Positions 6,880 through 14,832 of a DNA stretch of 34,416 bases are shown here, one piece after another. Location: the NCBI GenBank assembly GCA_018238825.1, contig JABCSP010000002.1:1-34416 (forward strand), given 5' to 3'. The position numbers and the translations under genes were made by a program. Each line of letters starts with the position of its first letter. Within the stretch, counting starts at the first letter, position 1. The notes beneath the pieces were generated by a model that was given only the letters and a program-made list of their open reading frames with translations, was not told the DNA's origin and searched no databases. Source of the stretch: Candidatus Thorarchaeota archaeon (lineage in GTDB: Archaea; Asgardarchaeota; Thorarchaeia; Thorarchaeales; Thorarchaeaceae).

Positions 6880-8082
6880 TTGCCAGGGACTACTGATACA
6901 AAGAACGAAGGTAGTATTGATGATTCAGCCTATTTACAAAATACCAGGCACTTGGAACGACGTCTTCGTGCACTAGAAACTGAGAAACAGATACTACAAG
7001 CAGAACGTAGTCGGCTTGAGAAAGAAACTCAGACTCTTAGAACAGAGTTGGAGAAACTTCGCCAATCACCTCTCATAACAGCAACCATCATTGAAATACT
7101 TGAGGACGGTAGAGCTATTGTGAAAAGTTCAACCGGTCCTAATTTTGTTGTACATGTGGCAGCATCAATACAGAAAGACAAGCTACAGCCAGGTGCACTT
7201 GTAGCTTTGAACCAGAGATCATTTGCAATTACTCAGGAGCTTCCACCTTCACGGGATCCCATAATTAGAGCTATGGAGATTGAAGAGGCACCCGAAATTT
7301 CCTATGCAGATATTGGTGGTCTCAGACAGCAATTACTAGAAATCAGAGAAACGGTAGAACTTCCATTACTGGAACCGGAATTGTTCGAAAAAGTTGGGAT
7401 TGAACCACCGAAAGGTGTATTGTTAACAGGTCTTCCAGGTACTGGTAAAACCTTGTGCGCACGAGCTGTTGCACATGAAACAAATGCCACCTTTATCAGA
7501 GTGATTGGATCAGAACTTGTACAGAAATTTATTGGTGAAGGTGCAAGACTGGTTAGAGAAATATTCATGCTTGCAAAGGAAAAAGCCCCAGCAATCATAT
7601 TTATTGATGAGCTTGATGCTGTGGGATCACACAGACTTGATATTGCAACATCAGGTGATAGAGAAGTACAAAGAACACTCATGCAACTTCTTAGTGAATT
7701 AGATGGCTTCGATACTAGGGGGCAAGTTGCAGTCTTAGGAGCAACAAACCGTCCTGATATTTTGGATCCTGCATTACTAAGACCTGGTCGATTCGATAGG
7801 CTTATTGAGTTTCCATTACCAGATGAAGATAGTAGAAAAGAGATTTTTAAGATTCATACTCGCGGGATGAACATAAAAGAAGATATTGACTTCAGTTCTC
7901 TTCTTGCTGTAACAAAGGATACAACTGGAGCAGATATCAAAAGTATCTGTACTGAGGCAGGAATGTTTGCAATAAGAGATAAGCGAATGAGTATTACTCG
8001 AGAAGACTTCAAGAAGGCAATAGCAAAAGTGCAAGAGAGGGGTGGTGGACGTAGTGATGTCCCCGGAGCAATCTATTGTTAG
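6880..8082 (+). CDS. pan: Proteasome-activating nucleotidase (PAN)
   Basis: PAN is the hexameric AAA ATPase that unfolds substrates and feeds them to the 20S proteasome in the cytosol. The 400 residues show an N-terminal coiled coil (about 24-61), an OB domain (about 67-120) and an AAA domain with Walker A GLPGTGKT at 184-191, pore loop KFIGEGA near 216-222, Walker B IIFIDE at 239-244 and the second region of homology ATNRPDILDPALLRPGRFDR at 288-307. The C-terminus AIYC carries the HbYX motif that opens the proteasome gate. TTG at 6880 is chosen for the GAGGTG seven bases upstream. One oddity is Leu185 in the P-loop, where relatives have Pro (GPPGTGKT). Confidence 0.96.
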   Translation: MPGTTDTKNEGSIDDSAYLQNTRHLERRLRALETEKQILQAERSRLEKETQTLRTELEKLRQSPLITATIIEILEDGRAIVKSSTGPNFVVHVAASIQKDKLQPGALVALNQRSFAITQELPPSRDPIIRAMEIEEAPEISYADIGGLRQQLLEIRETVELPLLEPELFEKVGIEPPKGVLLTGLPGTGKTLCARAVAHETNATFIRVIGSELVQKFIGEGARLVREIFMLAKEKAPAIIFIDELDAVGSHRLDIATSGDREVQRTLMQLLSELDGFDTRGQVAVLGATNRPDILDPALLRPGRFDRLIEFPLPDEDSRKEIFKIHTRGMNIKEDIDFSSLLAVTKDTTGADIKSICTEAGMFAIRDKRMSITREDFKKAIAKVQERGGGRSDVPGAIYC

Positions 8083-8107
8083 TTCTTTATAGCTATTGTG
8101 ATCCATC

Positions 8108-8950
8108 ATGAGATATCGAGATTTCCTTAAGACCAAGTTAAAGAATCAATTACCTGATGGCATAACGCTTCCATCTGGTTTTCATGTCGTAGGACATGTT
8201 GCCCTAGTACATCTAAATTCTTCACTTCAAGATTATTCATCTTTAATTGGTGAAGCAACGCTAACTTTCGATGCTCGAATTAGATCAGTTGCAGTTAGAA
8301 CTGGGCCTACTAGTGGAGAGGTCCGTCGTCCTTTCTATGAGGTGGTTGCTGGCGATTGTAATACAGTTACTACACACATAGAAAATGGAGTTCATTTCAG
8401 ACTGGATCCGATTAGAATAACATTCTCTGGTGGAAATAAAAGAGAGAGAATAGATATTGTAAATAGAATTGAAACAGGAGAAAAAGTTGTAGACATGTTT
8501 TCATGCGTTGGACAATTCGCACTTCAAATCGCAAAGTCTACTGATGCTATAATCATTGCAATTGAAATCAATCCAGAAGCGTATCAGTTCCTTCTTGAAA
8601 ATATTCAGCTCAATGACCTTGATAATCGAGTCACTGCCATACTAGGAGATTGCCGGGATGTACACCCTGTCAACTATGCAAATCGTGTCATCATGGGATA
8701 TTTGCATAATACTGAGTTGTATCTCCCATATGCATTAGATACTTTGACACAAGATGGAGGTGTTATCCATATGCATATGGCAATTCAAAAAAACATCGTG
8801 AAGAAATCTATCATAGAAATAAAAGAGATTTGTAAGAGAAAAGGATTCGACTCTCAAATACAAATTCGTAAGATTAAGAATTATTCTCCAGGTGTTGACC
8901 ATGTTGTATTCGATATTGGTGTAGTCCGTAATCGTTTTATCCCAAGATGA
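8108..8950 (+). CDS. taw2: Class I methyltransferase-fold enzyme, probably Taw2 (wyosine pathway aminocarboxypropyltransferase)
   Basis: This 280-residue protein belongs to the Trm5/TYW2 family acting on G37 of tRNA-Phe. It has an N-terminal domain (to about residue 110) with the GHVALVHLN segment, SAM-binding motif VVDMFSCVGQFALQIA near 127-142, and motif IEINPEAYQFLLENIQLN. Where the Trm5 methyltransferase has an Asn-Pro-Pro or NLP motif, this protein reads RVIMGYLHNT, resembling the Taw2/TYW2 GY variant. I therefore favour transfer of the 3-amino-3-carboxypropyl group from SAM to the wyosine precursor. A Trm5-like methyltransferase remains possible. It starts 25 bp after PAN and is probably cotranscribed. 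Confidence 0.75.
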   Translation: MRYRDFLKTKLKNQLPDGITLPSGFHVVGHVALVHLNSSLQDYSSLIGEATLTFDARIRSVAVRTGPTSGEVRRPFYEVVAGDCNTVTTHIENGVHFRLDPIRITFSGGNKRERIDIVNRIETGEKVVDMFSCVGQFALQIAKSTDAIIIAIEINPEAYQFLLENIQLNDLDNRVTAILGDCRDVHPVNYANRVIMGYLHNTELYLPYALDTLTQDGGVIHMHMAIQKNIVKKSIIEIKEICKRKGFDSQIQIRKIKNYSPGVDHVVFDIGVVRNRFIPR

Positions 8951-9017
8951 TTGAAGAATCGTAATGGTAGACATTAGGTCATACTATTATGAACACAAGT
9001 TACAATGATGTGAGTTT

Positions 9018-9416
9018 ATGGGATTTAGAGGTATGTCACCAAAGCAAATGGCTCGAATGATGAAGAAAATGGGAATCGAGCAGAAAGATTTGGAGGGTGT
9101 GAAAGAAGTAATCATCCGGTTTGCTGATAAGGAATGGGTGATCTCAAACCCCCAAGTCACCGCTATCAAACAATCAGGAGCAGAAACATATCAGATAGGA
9201 GGTACGAAGACGGAGCGTGCAACGTCAGGAACAGCAACATCACCATCTTCAGATACGGATACTAAAGAGGAAATAGCAGCTCCGGAGATTGAGATTCCAA
9301 TGGAGGATGCAGCTCTTGTGGCGGGTCAGACTGGTGTCGATATTGACACAGCAAAACAAGCGTTGAAAGAAACTGAAGGGGATTTAGCGGCAGCCATTTT
9401 GAAACTACGAAGATAG
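9018..9416 (+). CDS. nac: Archaeal nascent polypeptide-associated complex protein (NAC + UBA)
   Basis: Archaeal NAC is a homodimeric ribosome-bound chaperone. The 132 residues begin with MGFRGMSPKQMARMMKKMGIEQKDLEGVKEV, then a NAC beta-barrel dimerisation domain (about 25-60: VIIRFADKEWVISNPQVTAIKQSGAETYQIGG). An acidic, Ser/Thr-rich linker leads to a C-terminal UBA domain (EDAALVAGQTGVDIDTAKQALKETEGDLAAAILKL). All three parts and the length are as expected. It is convergent with atpD, and a phased GTAWTAC site lies in the 32-bp gap. Confidence 0.95.
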   Translation: MGFRGMSPKQMARMMKKMGIEQKDLEGVKEVIIRFADKEWVISNPQVTAIKQSGAETYQIGGTKTERATSGTATSPSSDTDTKEEIAAPEIEIPMEDAALVAGQTGVDIDTAKQALKETEGDLAAAILKLRR

Positions 9417-9425
9417 ATTATGATT

Positions 9426-9441
9426 GTATTATTAGTAATAC
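9426..9441. repeat. Phased GTAWTAC site A (nac/atpD convergent gap)
   Basis: GTATTAT (9426-9432) and GTAATAC (9435-9441) are 9 bp apart, forming the inverted repeat TGTATTA-TTAG-TAATACA. It lies between two converging stops, so a promoter role is unlikely; a bidirectional terminator hairpin is the alternative. Confidence 0.7.
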
Positions 9442-9448
9442 AGTTTCC

Positions 9449-10084
9449 TTAGTCTTCCTCAGCTGTGATCCAATCACGTACCATTTTCAGTCGAACAAAA
9501 TCTTCTCGTTCGCGCTCTTCTAGTGCAAGCTTCACAAAACGTACAGTGGCATCAAGTCTTGGAATAACTACTGTTTCAAGAGCAGAAACACGTCTTTTTG
9601 TTCTTTCAATTTCTAGTGCAAGTCGTTTCACTGTTGATTCGATTTCAGCAAGTCTAACTATAGCCTTTAGCGCTTCTTTGAATTTCTCACTCATCACATC
9701 AAATTTCGTACTTGAATCTGAAAGTGAATAAGGAAGTTCTGAACTGTGTTGCTCAACGGATAATACTGGAACCCTAACACCCATCATTGATCTCGTTGAG
9801 ATTTTTAGATCTGCTTCAAACTTACTGGCGTAAGCAAATTCAATTACTCTAGCAGGGCCCATAATCATTTTAGCTTGGGTCAACGCTGAAAATGATTCAG
9901 TCAAAGATTTGTCAACTTTTTCTCGAGCCTCTTTGATTTCAGCTATTGTATTGAAAAATTCCATTATTAATGAGTCACGTTTCTCTCGAAGAAGATCATG
10001 ACCTCTCTCAGCAAGCTTCATTCTGTTCTTGAGTGCAAGAAGCTCCATTCGAGTGGTCTTAGTACCTGGAAGAATCTTACTCAT
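9449..10084 (-). CDS. atpD: A-type (V-type) ATP synthase subunit D
   Basis: Subunit D is the central rotor shaft of the archaeal A1A0 ATP synthase. The 211 residues form two long amphipathic coiled-coil helices: an N-terminal one starting PGTKTTRMELLALKNRMKLAERGHDLLREKRDSL, typical of the family, and a C-terminal one around EIERTKRRVSALETVVIPRLDATVRFVKLALEEREREDFVRLKMVRD. Length is normal. No other ATPase subunit gene is in the window, so this copy is separated from any atp operon or lies at its end beyond the small membrane protein. Confidence 0.95.
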   Translation of the reverse strand: MSKILPGTKTTRMELLALKNRMKLAERGHDLLREKRDSLIMEFFNTIAEIKEAREKVDKSLTESFSALTQAKMIMGPARVIEFAYASKFEADLKISTRSMMGVRVPVLSVEQHSSELPYSLSDSSTKFDVMSEKFKEALKAIVRLAEIESTVKRLALEIERTKRRVSALETVVIPRLDATVRFVKLALEEREREDFVRLKMVRDWITAEED

Positions 10085-10131
10085 GTATAATCACTTCGGC
10101 AGACCTATTGTGAGAAAGTGAGATTTCAGTC

Positions 10132-10410
10132 CTAGTAGAATGTGAAAGCTAAAGCACTAATAACTATGCCAATGGTGCAGACAATGAGCCAGTCTCTCAG
10201 ATATTTCTGGACTAGTTTTGGTTTCTCATCAATCTGACCAGTGATTATCAATGTAGTGAGTGAGATGAAGAGAAAAGCGAACGGCAAAGCTACAGTTGCA
10301 TTTGTCAGACTGACATCAGTAATCATGATAATTGCAGCTAGACCACCGAAGATTAGGAATGATAGAATCATCAAAGAGTTCATGATATGCTTAATCCGTT
10401 CAACATCCAT
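10132..10410 (-). CDS. Small membrane protein, three predicted transmembrane segments
   Basis: The 92 residues contain three hydrophobic stretches (about 12-31, 37-56 and 73-91) separated by a short polar loop GQIDEKPKLVQKYLRDW. No family is recognised. The ATG has AGGAG upstream (TTAGGAGCTATCCGATATG). It is 47 bp upstream of atpD on the same strand, so it is probably cotranscribed; whether it works with the ATP synthase is unknown. Confidence 0.7.
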   Translation of the reverse strand: MDVERIKHIMNSLMILSFLIFGGLAAIIMITDVSLTNATVALPFAFLFISLTTLIITGQIDEKPKLVQKYLRDWLIVCTIGIVISALAFTFY

Positions 10411-10435
10411 ATCGGATAGCTCCTAAGAGGGCTCA

Positions 10436-10453
10436 TGACCATATTACTGGTCA
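10436..10453. repeat. Inverted repeat TGACCA-6-TGGTCA upstream of the small membrane protein
   Basis: Perfect 6-bp arms (10436-10441 and 10448-10453) sit about 25 bp upstream of the start at 10410. This may be a regulator site or a leader hairpin for the membrane protein-atpD transcript. Confidence 0.35.
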
Positions 10454-10535
10454 AGGTACCAGCCGGTTCATTCTATTCAAAAAGGTTTTGTATCATCAGT
10501 GTGGATAATAGTAAATTGGGAAGTTTTTACCACAC

Positions 10536-10545
10536 TTTTTATATC
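10536..10545 (+). promoter_or_regulatory. TATA box of the AAA+/RHH operon
   Basis: CTTTTTATATCGG matches an archaeal TATA box. The expected start, about 25 bp downstream, would fall near 10565-10572, right at the phased site B. Confidence 0.55.
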
Positions 10546-10566
10546 GGAATTGTCCTCTGAGAAACT

Positions 10567-10591
10567 GTATTACAATAAGTACTTGTGATAC
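10567..10591. promoter_or_regulatory. Phased GTAWTAC site B, candidate autoregulatory operator
   Basis: GTATTAC (10567), TAAGTAC (10576) and GTGATAC (10585) stand in exact 9-bp phase. They overlap the predicted transcription start and leader of the AAA+ gene (start codon 10622, GAGGT at 10610). Confidence 0.65.
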
Positions 10592-10621
10592 AAATTTATC
10601 TAGAAATTTGAGGTACATAAA

Positions 10622-11602
10622 ATGACAATTGCTATCCATGAGAGCGCATTGATTCGTCACTTTAACACTCGCAAAGAAGTCCTTCGAGCATGGGAAGAAA
10701 GGATAGGTTGCAGATTCTCACCCTTTCGTGGTTTTAAAATGCCAGATAGTCGTTTGTACATAGAAGATAGTGACTTCTTAGATTCCATTGTTGATTTGAT
10801 TATCACAAATGAAAGGCATGTCTTCATTCGTGGTCCTGTTGGATCAGGTAAGAGCACTCTAATGCTTTTGGCACTAAGAGACTTGCCTACGTTGGCTGAT
10901 CGAAGAGGAAACAAATTTGTCACTGGCTATGTAGGAATGACAGGTCTCTACGAGAAACAGATGGCTGCAGCTATTGCTGATTCTTTGAGAGTGAAGTACA
11001 AGAGGTCCTGGGAATCTACTCAGATTATAGATGCTGTGGCAAAAGAGAGTCTTCGAAGATATATAGAAGAAAAGAGTCGCACAGCACTCTTCATTGAAGA
11101 TGTTGCAGATAATCAAGAGGCCGCATTCCACAAACTTCGGTTTCTTGCAGACTTACCAACTGAAGAGATGGTTGATACTTTTGGTAAAGCACAGACTCTT
11201 GATGAACCAATTGTCACTTTGGTAATGTCTGGAACATTGATGTATTGGAATGCAATGCTATCCTTCTTACCACAAATCGCAGATCGTACAGAACCTCTTG
11301 ATGTCCCATCACTCAATAATGCAAAAGCTAAGGAATTTGTGGGGAGAAGAATAGCTTATGCTCAAGGACGAATTGATACCTTTGATCCAGATACATATGA
11401 TGTATACCCATTCAGTGATGATTCGATTAATGTAATTAATACTGCAGCAAGAGGAAATCCTCGTGATATTAGAATGCTAGCGCGAGGTTGTCAACAAGTG
11501 GCAGCAGAGAATTTTAGGAAGAATAGTGATCCCACCGTGGACAAAAAAATAGCATCGCTTGTTTGTCAAGCATATGCAACTATACTCGGGGAGGTTCAAT
11601 AA
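10622..11602 (+). CDS. AAA+ ATPase, Orc1/Cdc6- or ExeA-like module, encoded with an RHH protein
   Basis: The 326-residue protein has Walker A GPVGSGKS at 71-78, Walker B ALFIED at 155-160, a sensor-1-like LVMSGT segment near residue 207, and a lid region with NTAARGNPRDIRMLARG (a GxPRxxR-like sensor 2 reminiscent of Orc1/Cdc6). It ends after the lid and has no C-terminal winged helix of its own. The classical P-loop excludes ParA (which needs a deviant KGG motif). ATG at 10622 follows GAGGT. The next gene starts 1 bp after its stop, so ATPase and RHH protein are probably made together. I infer that the RHH partner supplies DNA binding. Exact family is not recognised. Confidence 0.7.
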   Translation: MTIAIHESALIRHFNTRKEVLRAWEERIGCRFSPFRGFKMPDSRLYIEDSDFLDSIVDLIITNERHVFIRGPVGSGKSTLMLLALRDLPTLADRRGNKFVTGYVGMTGLYEKQMAAAIADSLRVKYKRSWESTQIIDAVAKESLRRYIEEKSRTALFIEDVADNQEAAFHKLRFLADLPTEEMVDTFGKAQTLDEPIVTLVMSGTLMYWNAMLSFLPQIADRTEPLDVPSLNNAKAKEFVGRRIAYAQGRIDTFDPDTYDVYPFSDDSINVINTAARGNPRDIRMLARGCQQVAAENFRKNSDPTVDKKIASLVCQAYATILGEVQ

Positions 11603-11603
11603 T

Positions 11604-11894
11604 ATGAGTCTACTTGGAAAATACAGACGAGATGAAGCAGACAAAGATGATGAAACAACAACGGTTCAACGAGAACCACATGAACCCACTAAGACTAGTG
11701 AACTCCATTCAGCAGTACCTAACAAAGAGCGAAAGAGTCCTATTGTTTCATTTTCCATTCCAACAGACCTTCGATCTTGTCTTCAGGCTATCAGGAAAAC
11801 TAAAGCAATCAACCTGAGTTTGTGGGTTGAGCATCAGCTCCGTGATGCAATTTCTAAAGAGTTCCCACAAATTGCTGAAGAATATTTAGAATAA
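11604..11894 (+). CDS. Small ribbon-helix-helix-like DNA-binding protein, partner of the AAA+ ATPase
   Basis: Of 96 residues, the first ~48 are polar, charged and probably disordered (a flexible tail is common in ParG/omega-type RHH proteins). The C-terminal half fits the RHH fold: a strand (PIVSFSIPTDL), helix 1 (RSCLQAIRKTKAIN) and helix 2 (SLWVEHQLRDAISKEF). ATG at 11604 is chosen because GGGGAGG (11588-11594) lies nine bases upstream and it directly follows the ATPase stop. A longer in-frame start at 11559 would overlap the ATPase. It is the best candidate to bind the phased GTAWTAC sites around it; this is inference. Confidence 0.65.
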   Translation: MSLLGKYRRDEADKDDETTTVQREPHEPTKTSELHSAVPNKERKSPIVSFSIPTDLRSCLQAIRKTKAINLSLWVEHQLRDAISKEFPQIAEEYLE

Positions 11895-11902
11895 ACAGAC
11901 TT

Positions 11903-11918
11903 GTAATATTAGTATTAC
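11903..11918. repeat. Phased GTAWTAC site C (convergent gap after the RHH gene)
   Basis: GTAATAT (11903) and GTATTAC (11912) are 9 bp apart within a perfect inverted repeat, TTGTAATA-TTAG-TATTACAA (11901-11920). The spacer TTAG is the same as in site A. The site fills the gap between two converging genes. Confidence 0.7.
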
Positions 11919-11920
11919 AA

Positions 11921-13312
11921 TTAGGGATTCTGGTGGACTTCAGCATACTCGGCTATTCGCATCATACAAAGTGCCGCAAGAGAAGGATCATCAAAACATG
12001 GAATCCTATTCATCTCTAAGAGATCTTTACCAGGTTTTCCAACATCGCCTGCCAGCCAAACACCAACGACCGGTTTATCTATAGCAGCCATGCGTACTCC
12101 TTCCAATGTACCTGCTGCATGTTCTGTCTGAGTCATGCCTGCAAATGTTGGAACGGCGCATATTACAAGTAACATGTCTACATTAGAATCTTTCAAGAGA
12201 AGTTCTGTAGCAATTCGATATTCTCTTCTTCCACCACTGGCTACAACATCTATTGGATTCCTGACTGAAGCCATAGGCGGAAGAACCTGGCTGAGTTCAT
12301 GACGTGTTTCTTGTTCAAAGATTGCAATTTTCAATCCCAAGTCTGATGCTGCATCTGTCGCCAACACACCTGCTCCACCTGTATTACTAATAATACCAAT
12401 ACTACGACCCCTTGGGAGTGGCTGGTAATCAAATAATTTACAGACCTCAAATAGAGTATCAAGTGTTGGAGCAGTAACACAACCTGCTTGACGAAGCATT
12501 CCGTCAAACACTTTGGCAGATCCAGCAAGAGATCCAGTATGTGACTGAGTTGCACGTCCTCCTGCCTCGCTCCTTCCACCTTTTAACACAACCACAGGTT
12601 TCTTACCGGCCGCTCTCTGAAGTGCTTCAAACAGTTCTCGTCCCTTATTCACACCTTCAATATATGCAGCAATTACGGTTGATTTAGAATCCTGTCTAAA
12701 ATAGTCTAACATCTCAACAATTCCTACATCAGCCGAATTACCAACACTGGCAAACTTACTCATTCCAATTCTCTTGGTCCTTGTTGTGTAGATAGTCATT
12801 CCTCCAAGAGCGCCGCTCTGCGAAACGAAGGCAATATTGCCGCGTTCGGGCATCATTGTGAAAGTTCCATTGAATAATCTGCTATTAGAAACACCTACAC
12901 AGTTTGGTCCAATGATTCGAATATCTGATTCTTTGGCAGCTATAGCCAACTCATTTTCAAGCACTGTTCCCTCGGCCCCAGTTTCGCTGAATCCACCTGA
13001 AATTATTACAGCATTTCTTGCACCTGCTTTCTTTATCTCGGGCATTAAAGATGCACAATATTTTGCTCCCACTGCAACAATCACTAAATCGACTGGTTCA
13101 GGTATTGCAGAAAGATTTGGATATGCTTTGGTTCCAAGCACATGATCCCGACTATGAGTTATTGGAAATATTTCAACTTCAGATGCTAGTAGATTCATCA
13201 ATATAGAATTACCTAGCTTTCTATAATCTGCAGAAGCTCCAATCAGGGCTATACGTTTAGGATTGAAGAATGGATCAATGTCTTTGAATAAATCAGCATC
13301 TGAACCGGTCAT
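11921..13312 (-). CDS. ADP-forming acetyl/acyl-CoA synthetase, alpha subunit
   Basis: ACD alpha couples breakdown of an acyl-CoA to ATP formation with a separate ATP-grasp beta subunit. The 463 residues show an N-terminal CoA-binding Rossmann domain (FFNPKRIALIGASADYRKLGNSILMNLL), then succinyl-CoA ligase-like flavodoxin domains with IIGPNCVGVSN, FVSQSGALGGM, KGGRSEAGGRATQSHTGSLAGS (the region with the phosphorylated His) and SIGIISNTGGAGVLATDA. Length is normal for a lone alpha subunit. No beta subunit is in the window. Substrates in archaea include acetyl-CoA and aryl/branched acyl-CoAs from IOR-type enzymes, so a link with iorAB nearby is reasonable but unproven. Confidence 0.9.
   Translation of the reverse strand: MTGSDADLFKDIDPFFNPKRIALIGASADYRKLGNSILMNLLASEVEIFPITHSRDHVLGTKAYPNLSAIPEPVDLVIVAVGAKYCASLMPEIKKAGARNAVIISGGFSETGAEGTVLENELAIAAKESDIRIIGPNCVGVSNSRLFNGTFTMMPERGNIAFVSQSGALGGMTIYTTRTKRIGMSKFASVGNSADVGIVEMLDYFRQDSKSTVIAAYIEGVNKGRELFEALQRAAGKKPVVVLKGGRSEAGGRATQSHTGSLAGSAKVFDGMLRQAGCVTAPTLDTLFEVCKLFDYQPLPRGRSIGIISNTGGAGVLATDAASDLGLKIAIFEQETRHELSQVLPPMASVRNPIDVVASGGRREYRIATELLLKDSNVDMLLVICAVPTFAGMTQTEHAAGTLEGVRMAAIDKPVVGVWLAGDVGKPGKDLLEMNRIPCFDDPSLAALCMMRIAEYAEVHQNP
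12381..12396. repeat. Phased GTAWTAC site D (inside the acyl-CoA synthetase gene)
   Basis: GTATTAC (12381) and ATAATAC (12390) are in 9-bp phase, in the codons for conserved IISNTG. Because the codons are constrained, this one may be coincidental. Confidence 0.45.
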
Positions 13313-13357
13313 AGTCCCACGCCAGCTGTGAACTTGATTTATGTCTGCCGTGTAAGA

Positions 13358-13382
13358 GTATTATTTGTATTACAAGTAATAT
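13358..13382. repeat. Phased GTAWTAC site E, three half-sites
   Basis: GTATTAT (13358), GTATTAC (13367) and GTAATAT (13376) are in exact 9-bp phase, between the start of the acyl-CoA synthetase gene and the stop of the HEAT-like gene (which it overlaps). A 16-bp core is identical to site M on the opposite strand. Confidence 0.75.
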
Positions 13383-14614
13383 TTTTCTTTTTCCTTCCAA
13401 ATTTCTTTGTACAATCGTTTTAGACGTCCAATATTTGTACACGCTGTTGATTCGATTGCATTCCTGACAACATACTTGGTTTCAAAACATCTCTTACTAA
13501 CATTCTTGATAGCACGTATAGTGGTATTTTCTATTTCGTGGTTCTTAGTTTCACAAAGAAGATCCACAAGAGCTGATGCCGCTGATTCATTATAGAAATT
13601 ACCAAGAGCTGTGATAGAAGTTGTAGCAATGCGTGTGTCTTTGGATTGGGCAAGCTCTTCAAGTAGTAGAATGGATTCAGAGGTCCTAACTCTGATATGT
13701 GCATTTACGCATGTTAATACCTTCCGGAAATTAGTACTTGATGAGTGCTTCTCATAGTTATCCAATGATTCTTCGAGTATAGATTTGAGTGGATGGTACG
13801 AGTACATGCTAGCCAATGAGCACATGGTTTCAATATCGTGATTGATAGTTGACGTTAGTAGAGTTTGATATAGCAAGTTAGATGGATGAGTTATTGGTTT
13901 CATCTTAGTTTCAGCAATTGGTATTTCTTGGTGTATTACAGATATTACGATATCAAAAGTTTCGGAATCAATCTTTGTTCCTTTGATTCCCAGTTGTGAG
14001 AGTGTCTGCCTACCTTTTTCACAGAACCAGAGAGGTAGAACATTGATTTTATCACCATGTTTCTCAAGTGACAAACTAGCAACTTCTTCATGTTGTATCT
14101 TTTCAAGCAAATTTACCATATCCATTGAAATTGAATTCTCACGATATGCTTGATCAAAGAATAGAGTGTCCCCTGATTCAATCTGTTTGATAGCCAGTGA
14201 TTCACACTCTGTATGAAATGATTTTGAAGCATCAATCAGGGAATCTTCATTCTCCAATCTGGAAAGGATTTCTTCTGTTGTTACAGGAATTGGTTCAAAT
14301 CCATTACACTCTAGGATAGTGAATACTGTTTCTCGATACTTCAAATCTTCAATCAAGGTTTTACTAGGACCTGCTCCGATGGGAAGTATGTATGGAAGTG
14401 CTCTTGCCTTGGATAAGTGCTTGAGTGCTTCTGACCATCCCCGATCTTGTTCTATTTGAGAAAGTAGATCTTTCAAGTCACGGTATCTTCGTTCTCCTGT
14501 GGCATCAACTATCATTTGAGTGAGCTGCAATTCCTCAGATTGTTTGACGCGTTCCTTAACTGCAAGAAGTATTGATTCACGATTTTTGTCTTTAGCCAAA
14601 TGAGAACCTCTCAT
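13370..14614 (-). CDS. HEAT-repeat-like protein of unknown function
   Basis: The 414-residue protein is helical. Its C-terminal 150 residues look like HEAT/ARM-type pairs of helices, e.g. SILLLEELAQSKDTRIATTSITALGNFYNESAASALVDLLCETKNHEIENTTIRAIKNV spans about two repeats. The N-terminal half (LSKARALPYILPIGAG..., then YRETVFTILECNGFEPIPVTTEEIL) is not recognised. No membrane segment or catalytic motif is seen. ATG at 14614 is the longest start, but TTG at 14599 has GAGAGGT seven bases upstream and may be the true one. It lies 57 bp upstream of the acyl-CoA synthetase gene on the same strand, in the cluster rich in GTAWTAC sites. Confidence 0.6.
   Translation of the reverse strand: MRGSHLAKDKNRESILLAVKERVKQSEELQLTQMIVDATGERRYRDLKDLLSQIEQDRGWSEALKHLSKARALPYILPIGAGPSKTLIEDLKYRETVFTILECNGFEPIPVTTEEILSRLENEDSLIDASKSFHTECESLAIKQIESGDTLFFDQAYRENSISMDMVNLLEKIQHEEVASLSLEKHGDKINVLPLWFCEKGRQTLSQLGIKGTKIDSETFDIVISVIHQEIPIAETKMKPITHPSNLLYQTLLTSTINHDIETMCSLASMYSYHPLKSILEESLDNYEKHSSSTNFRKVLTCVNAHIRVRTSESILLLEELAQSKDTRIATTSITALGNFYNESAASALVDLLCETKNHEIENTTIRAIKNVSKRCFETKYVVRNAIESTACTNIGRLKRLYKEIWKEKEKYYL
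13933..13948. repeat. Phased GTAWTAC site F (inside the HEAT-like gene)
   Basis: GTATTAC (13933) and ATATTAC (13942), 9 bp apart, lie within coding sequence. Confidence 0.5.
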
Positions 14615-14690
14615 GAATTATACAATACACAGACTATCTATTTTTTAGATTTGATATTGATACGATTAAATCTATGTGATTATTCTAATT

Positions 14691-14715
14691 GTATTTCGTG
14701 TATTACGATTATTAG
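14691..14715. repeat. Phased GTAWTAC site G, three half-sites
   Basis: GTATTTC (14691), GTATTAC (14700) and TTATTAG (14709) in 9-bp phase, about 80 bp upstream of the HEAT-like gene's start. Confidence 0.65.
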
Positions 14716-14832
14716 AGAATTGGCACAAATACAAGTTCCGGTATCAAAAATACCTGTTCTAAGATTAGAACTATGTACAAATGTTTCTATCATATGGATG
14801 AGTGTGTCGTAACACTAGAAGATAGACTGATG

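Noticed and set aside
7991..7997. GTATTAC in the PAN gene as a site
   Set aside because: No phased partner; coding sequence; outside the dense interval.
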